Made by a program: the position numbers and the translations under genes. From the NCBI RefSeq assembly GCF_000219585.1, contig NC_015731.1:1054001-1118000 (forward strand): a DNA stretch of 64,000 bases, written 5' to 3'. A model generated the notes under the pieces. It had not been told where the DNA came from, ran no database searches, and was given only the letters and a program-made list of their open reading frames with translations. This stretch comes from Nitrosomonas sp. Is79A3 (lineage in GTDB: Bacteria; Pseudomonadota; Gammaproteobacteria; Burkholderiales; Nitrosomonadaceae). Of this stretch, positions 61,997 to 64,000 are shown one piece after another. Within the stretch, counting starts at the first letter, position 1, and each line of letters begins with the position of its first letter.

Positions 61997-64000
61997 ATGA
62001 TTCCCTTCGGCATTGGATCCAATTATCTCCATTTAAACAATGTGCGCCTTTATGGCCGTTTTGACGGGATACAGGCTCGCCAGCGCTTCGAGGCGGCGTT
62101 GGCGGATCTGGATCCCGCAGCATTCGGTCTGCCGCCGCACGCTCTGTTGATTGTTCAGCGGATTGCACCTGCCGCGCGGCTACGTCTGGATTCATCAGGG
62201 CGTAGCGCTGCGTTTGCGCAATCGGTGCAGGCGGAGCTCACGCGCAATGCGCAGCAGGCACACCGGCCATGGCTGCATGGAGATACGGTAGGGGCGGCAG
62301 CGGTATTGTTTGCTGACGAATCCGAGCTGATGGCTTGTCTGCTGCGGGATTGGTTGCGTGGCCGGCTTTCCGGGCGCTGGTGGTGGCGGACGATAATGCG
62401 GGATTTTTCAGCGCCGGAATGGTGGCGTCGTACGGTGCTGCCGCGCGGTGATGTATTGCCCGCTGTGCTGTCGCACCTGGCAACACAGGGAGAAGTGATC
62501 GCCTGGATCACGCGTTTAAGCGAAGCCGAAACGAAACAAGCCATGATTGCGGTCACTCAGGCCCATGCCATTCAATTACTGCCGGAGTGGCTGCAGCCTG
62601 CACCGTTTTCGCAGGGGACGGAAACAGCCCTGCCAAGTGCCGCCCCGGTTTCATTGCGAGACCAGCAAATGCAAACCTCTATGCCTGTTCGATCAAGCGA
62701 CAAGCTTCAGGATTTGATCGCTGCACGGCAATATTTGCTTGCAGTCGTTCCGGAATTGCAAGCAAACAACCTTACACTGCTGCAACGGCGCTTGCTGGCA
62801 CTCTCACTGGGTTTGCAACGCGCATCGAGCTGGACACGCAGCCCGGCATTGGTGGTCGCCCTGCAGGCTTTCGAGACGGAAATCGTTGTGCTGGATAAGG
62901 ATGACACTCCAGATCCCGTTGCCGCGGCGAACAATGAATTCCGGCAGGAAGAGCAAATTCCGGATCCGGATCACGGCTTGCCGCTACCAGCTTCCGGTCC
63001 GCAAGTGCAGCATCCGCTGGATTCAAGCTCTGTGTCGAAAGCATCTGTTGACGCTTCTTCATCGGCTGTAACCAGTTTGACGGATAAACAGGTGTCCGTT
63101 GCATCTCCAATTGAGCACAACACGATTCCGTCGGGTGTTTTTGTGGATACGGACTCTCAATCAGGACCAGTTGCGCCGCCGCTGTCCATTTTATCCCCTG
63201 TATCCACGCCGCACCCTGATAACGAACCAGCGACGCTGTTCTCGCCCGGCATCAATACACAATTTGGCGGTATTTTTTATCTGTTCAATATGGCTTTAGC
63301 GCTTGAGCTGTATGGTGATTTCACTCAGCCGCGTACGCCCGGTATTGCGCTGTCGCCTTGGGATTGGCTGGCATTGATCGGCCGAGCGTGGTTTCGCCGG
63401 GATTTCGAGCAGGATGCCGTATGGCCCTTGCTTGCAGAATTGGCCGGACGCACAGCAAAACAACCTCCCGGCAGCGATTTTGTGGCGCCGGATTCATGGG
63501 TGATACCAGACGAATGGCTCAAGCCGTGGGGTGAAGTAGTTGAAGTACAGGTTTATGTGACGCGAAAACGGCTGCAAATATGGCATGAAGCAGGTTTTGT
63601 CATCATCGATGTGGAACGTAACAAGGGTGTTTCCCCATTGGTTCAAGCTACTCAGCTATGCGCGCAGCATGAAACTTTGAAGGGAGCGCGCTTGGCACGC
63701 ATCGACAAGCAGCCGCAGAAATTTATCCCGGGAATCAACTCGCGCAGCTCGCTTAGCCGCTGGATACGTTGGATCTTACTCTATCTGAACGCTCGTCTGA
63801 TCCGGGCGTTGGGAGACGATATGCCGGATGTTGTAGCGAGGTTGGTGTGCTGTCACGCTGCAAAAATCCATTGCACAGCAACTACCCTTGATGTGCATTT
63901 ATCCTTGGCAGATTTGCCGATTTCGTTGCGCTTCGCTGGCCTTGATCGCGACCCCGGCTGGATTCCGGCTGCTAGCCGAACGATCGCTTTCCACTTCGAA
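61997..64000 (+). CDS. eCIS-linked hypothetical protein (cut by right edge)
   Basis: From an ATG at 61997 the plus strand is open to the end of the window, 668 codons, so the gene is partial. It begins MIPFGIGSNYLHLNNVRLYG and has helical and arginine-rich stretches (QRFEAALADLDPAAFGLPPH, LRDWLRGRLSGRWWWRTIMR), a low-complexity middle rich in S, P, T and V (about residues 310-420), and a region with FYLFNMALALELYGDF and VYVTRKRLQIWHEAG. No Shine-Dalgarno is obvious. The 'LLVQRI..AARLRL' start resembles helical proteins of eCIS clusters that I cannot name. Not an AAA+ ATPase in the visible part. Confidence 0.65.
   Translation, partial: MIPFGIGSNYLHLNNVRLYGRFDGIQARQRFEAALADLDPAAFGLPPHALLIVQRIAPAARLRLDSSGRSAAFAQSVQAELTRNAQQAHRPWLHGDTVGAAAVLFADESELMACLLRDWLRGRLSGRWWWRTIMRDFSAPEWWRRTVLPRGDVLPAVLSHLATQGEVIAWITRLSEAETKQAMIAVTQAHAIQLLPEWLQPAPFSQGTETALPSAAPVSLRDQQMQTSMPVRSSDKLQDLIAARQYLLAVVPELQANNLTLLQRRLLALSLGLQRASSWTRSPALVVALQAFETEIVVLDKDDTPDPVAAANNEFRQEEQIPDPDHGLPLPASGPQVQHPLDSSSVSKASVDASSSAVTSLTDKQVSVASPIEHNTIPSGVFVDTDSQSGPVAPPLSILSPVSTPHPDNEPATLFSPGINTQFGGIFYLFNMALALELYGDFTQPRTPGIALSPWDWLALIGRAWFRRDFEQDAVWPLLAELAGRTAKQPPGSDFVAPDSWVIPDEWLKPWGEVVEVQVYVTRKRLQIWHEAGFVIIDVERNKGVSPLVQATQLCAQHETLKGARLARIDKQPQKFIPGINSRSSLSRWIRWILLYLNARLIRALGDDMPDVVARLVCCHAAKIHCTATTLDVHLSLADLPISLRFAGLDRDPGWIPAASRTIAFHFE

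Noticed and set aside
1..64000. CRISPR array
   Set aside because: No regularly spaced repeats of 24-40 bp with unique spacers were seen anywhere.

Overview
The window looks like the chromosome of a betaproteobacterium of the ammonia-oxidiser type (Nitrosomonas or a close relative). Pointers are an SmbP-like small metal-binding protein, two PEP-CTERM surface proteins, a sulfate-uptake operon with alginate-export-type porins, and a family of ~150-bp non-coding inverted-repeat elements. The assignment is inference from protein families; no 16S rRNA gene is present.

Layout. 0-12.4 kb is ordinary chromosome: an ABC-F ATPase running off the left edge, secreted proteins, a large endonuclease/exonuclease/phosphatase-fold protein, an OxlT-like MFS carrier, a PEP-CTERM protein, a VapBC-type toxin-antitoxin pair with a palindromic operator, a PRMT-like methyltransferase and a DUF2130 coiled-coil protein. 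12.4-18 kb is AT-rich accessory DNA: MITE-like elements, tiny membrane proteins, a BRO-N phage fragment, the SmbP-like protein and a SEC-C protein. About 18.1-24.5 kb is a probable integrative island at a tRNA-Leu gene. It has a frameshifted P4-type integrase, five copies of a 9-bp arm-like site between integrase and tRNA, remnants of a plasmid replicon and relaxase, and cargo (PEP-CTERM protein, TauE/SafE transporter, FeeM-like acyltransferase). tRNA-Leu, tRNA-Cys and tRNA-Gly follow.

25-35.4 kb is one minus-strand sulfur block. In transcription order it reads DUF2292, outer-membrane porin B, sbp, DUF2325, degenerate EAL protein B, cysT, cysW, cysA, degenerate EAL protein A, a DUF2292 pseudogene, porin A. 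The DUF2292-porin unit is duplicated at both ends of the operon, and one DUF2292 copy has decayed. Sbp binds sulfate in the periplasm, CysTWA imports it, and the porins probably let the anion, or a sulfated or sulfonated compound, through the outer membrane.

37.8-64 kb is a plus-strand contractile injection system (eCIS, PVC/Afp-like): tube terminator (DUF4255), a canonical sheath and tube, a giant second sheath-like protein with its own tube, a LysM tube-cap protein, VgrG split into gpD-like and gpV-like genes, gp25, a gpJ-like baseplate protein, a gpI-like protein, and several large proteins I cannot assign. Two of these end in C-terminal membrane segments. The AAA+ ATPase and tape measure normally found with such systems are not in the window and may lie beyond the right edge, where the last gene is cut. 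This locus is the strongest candidate for undescribed biology.
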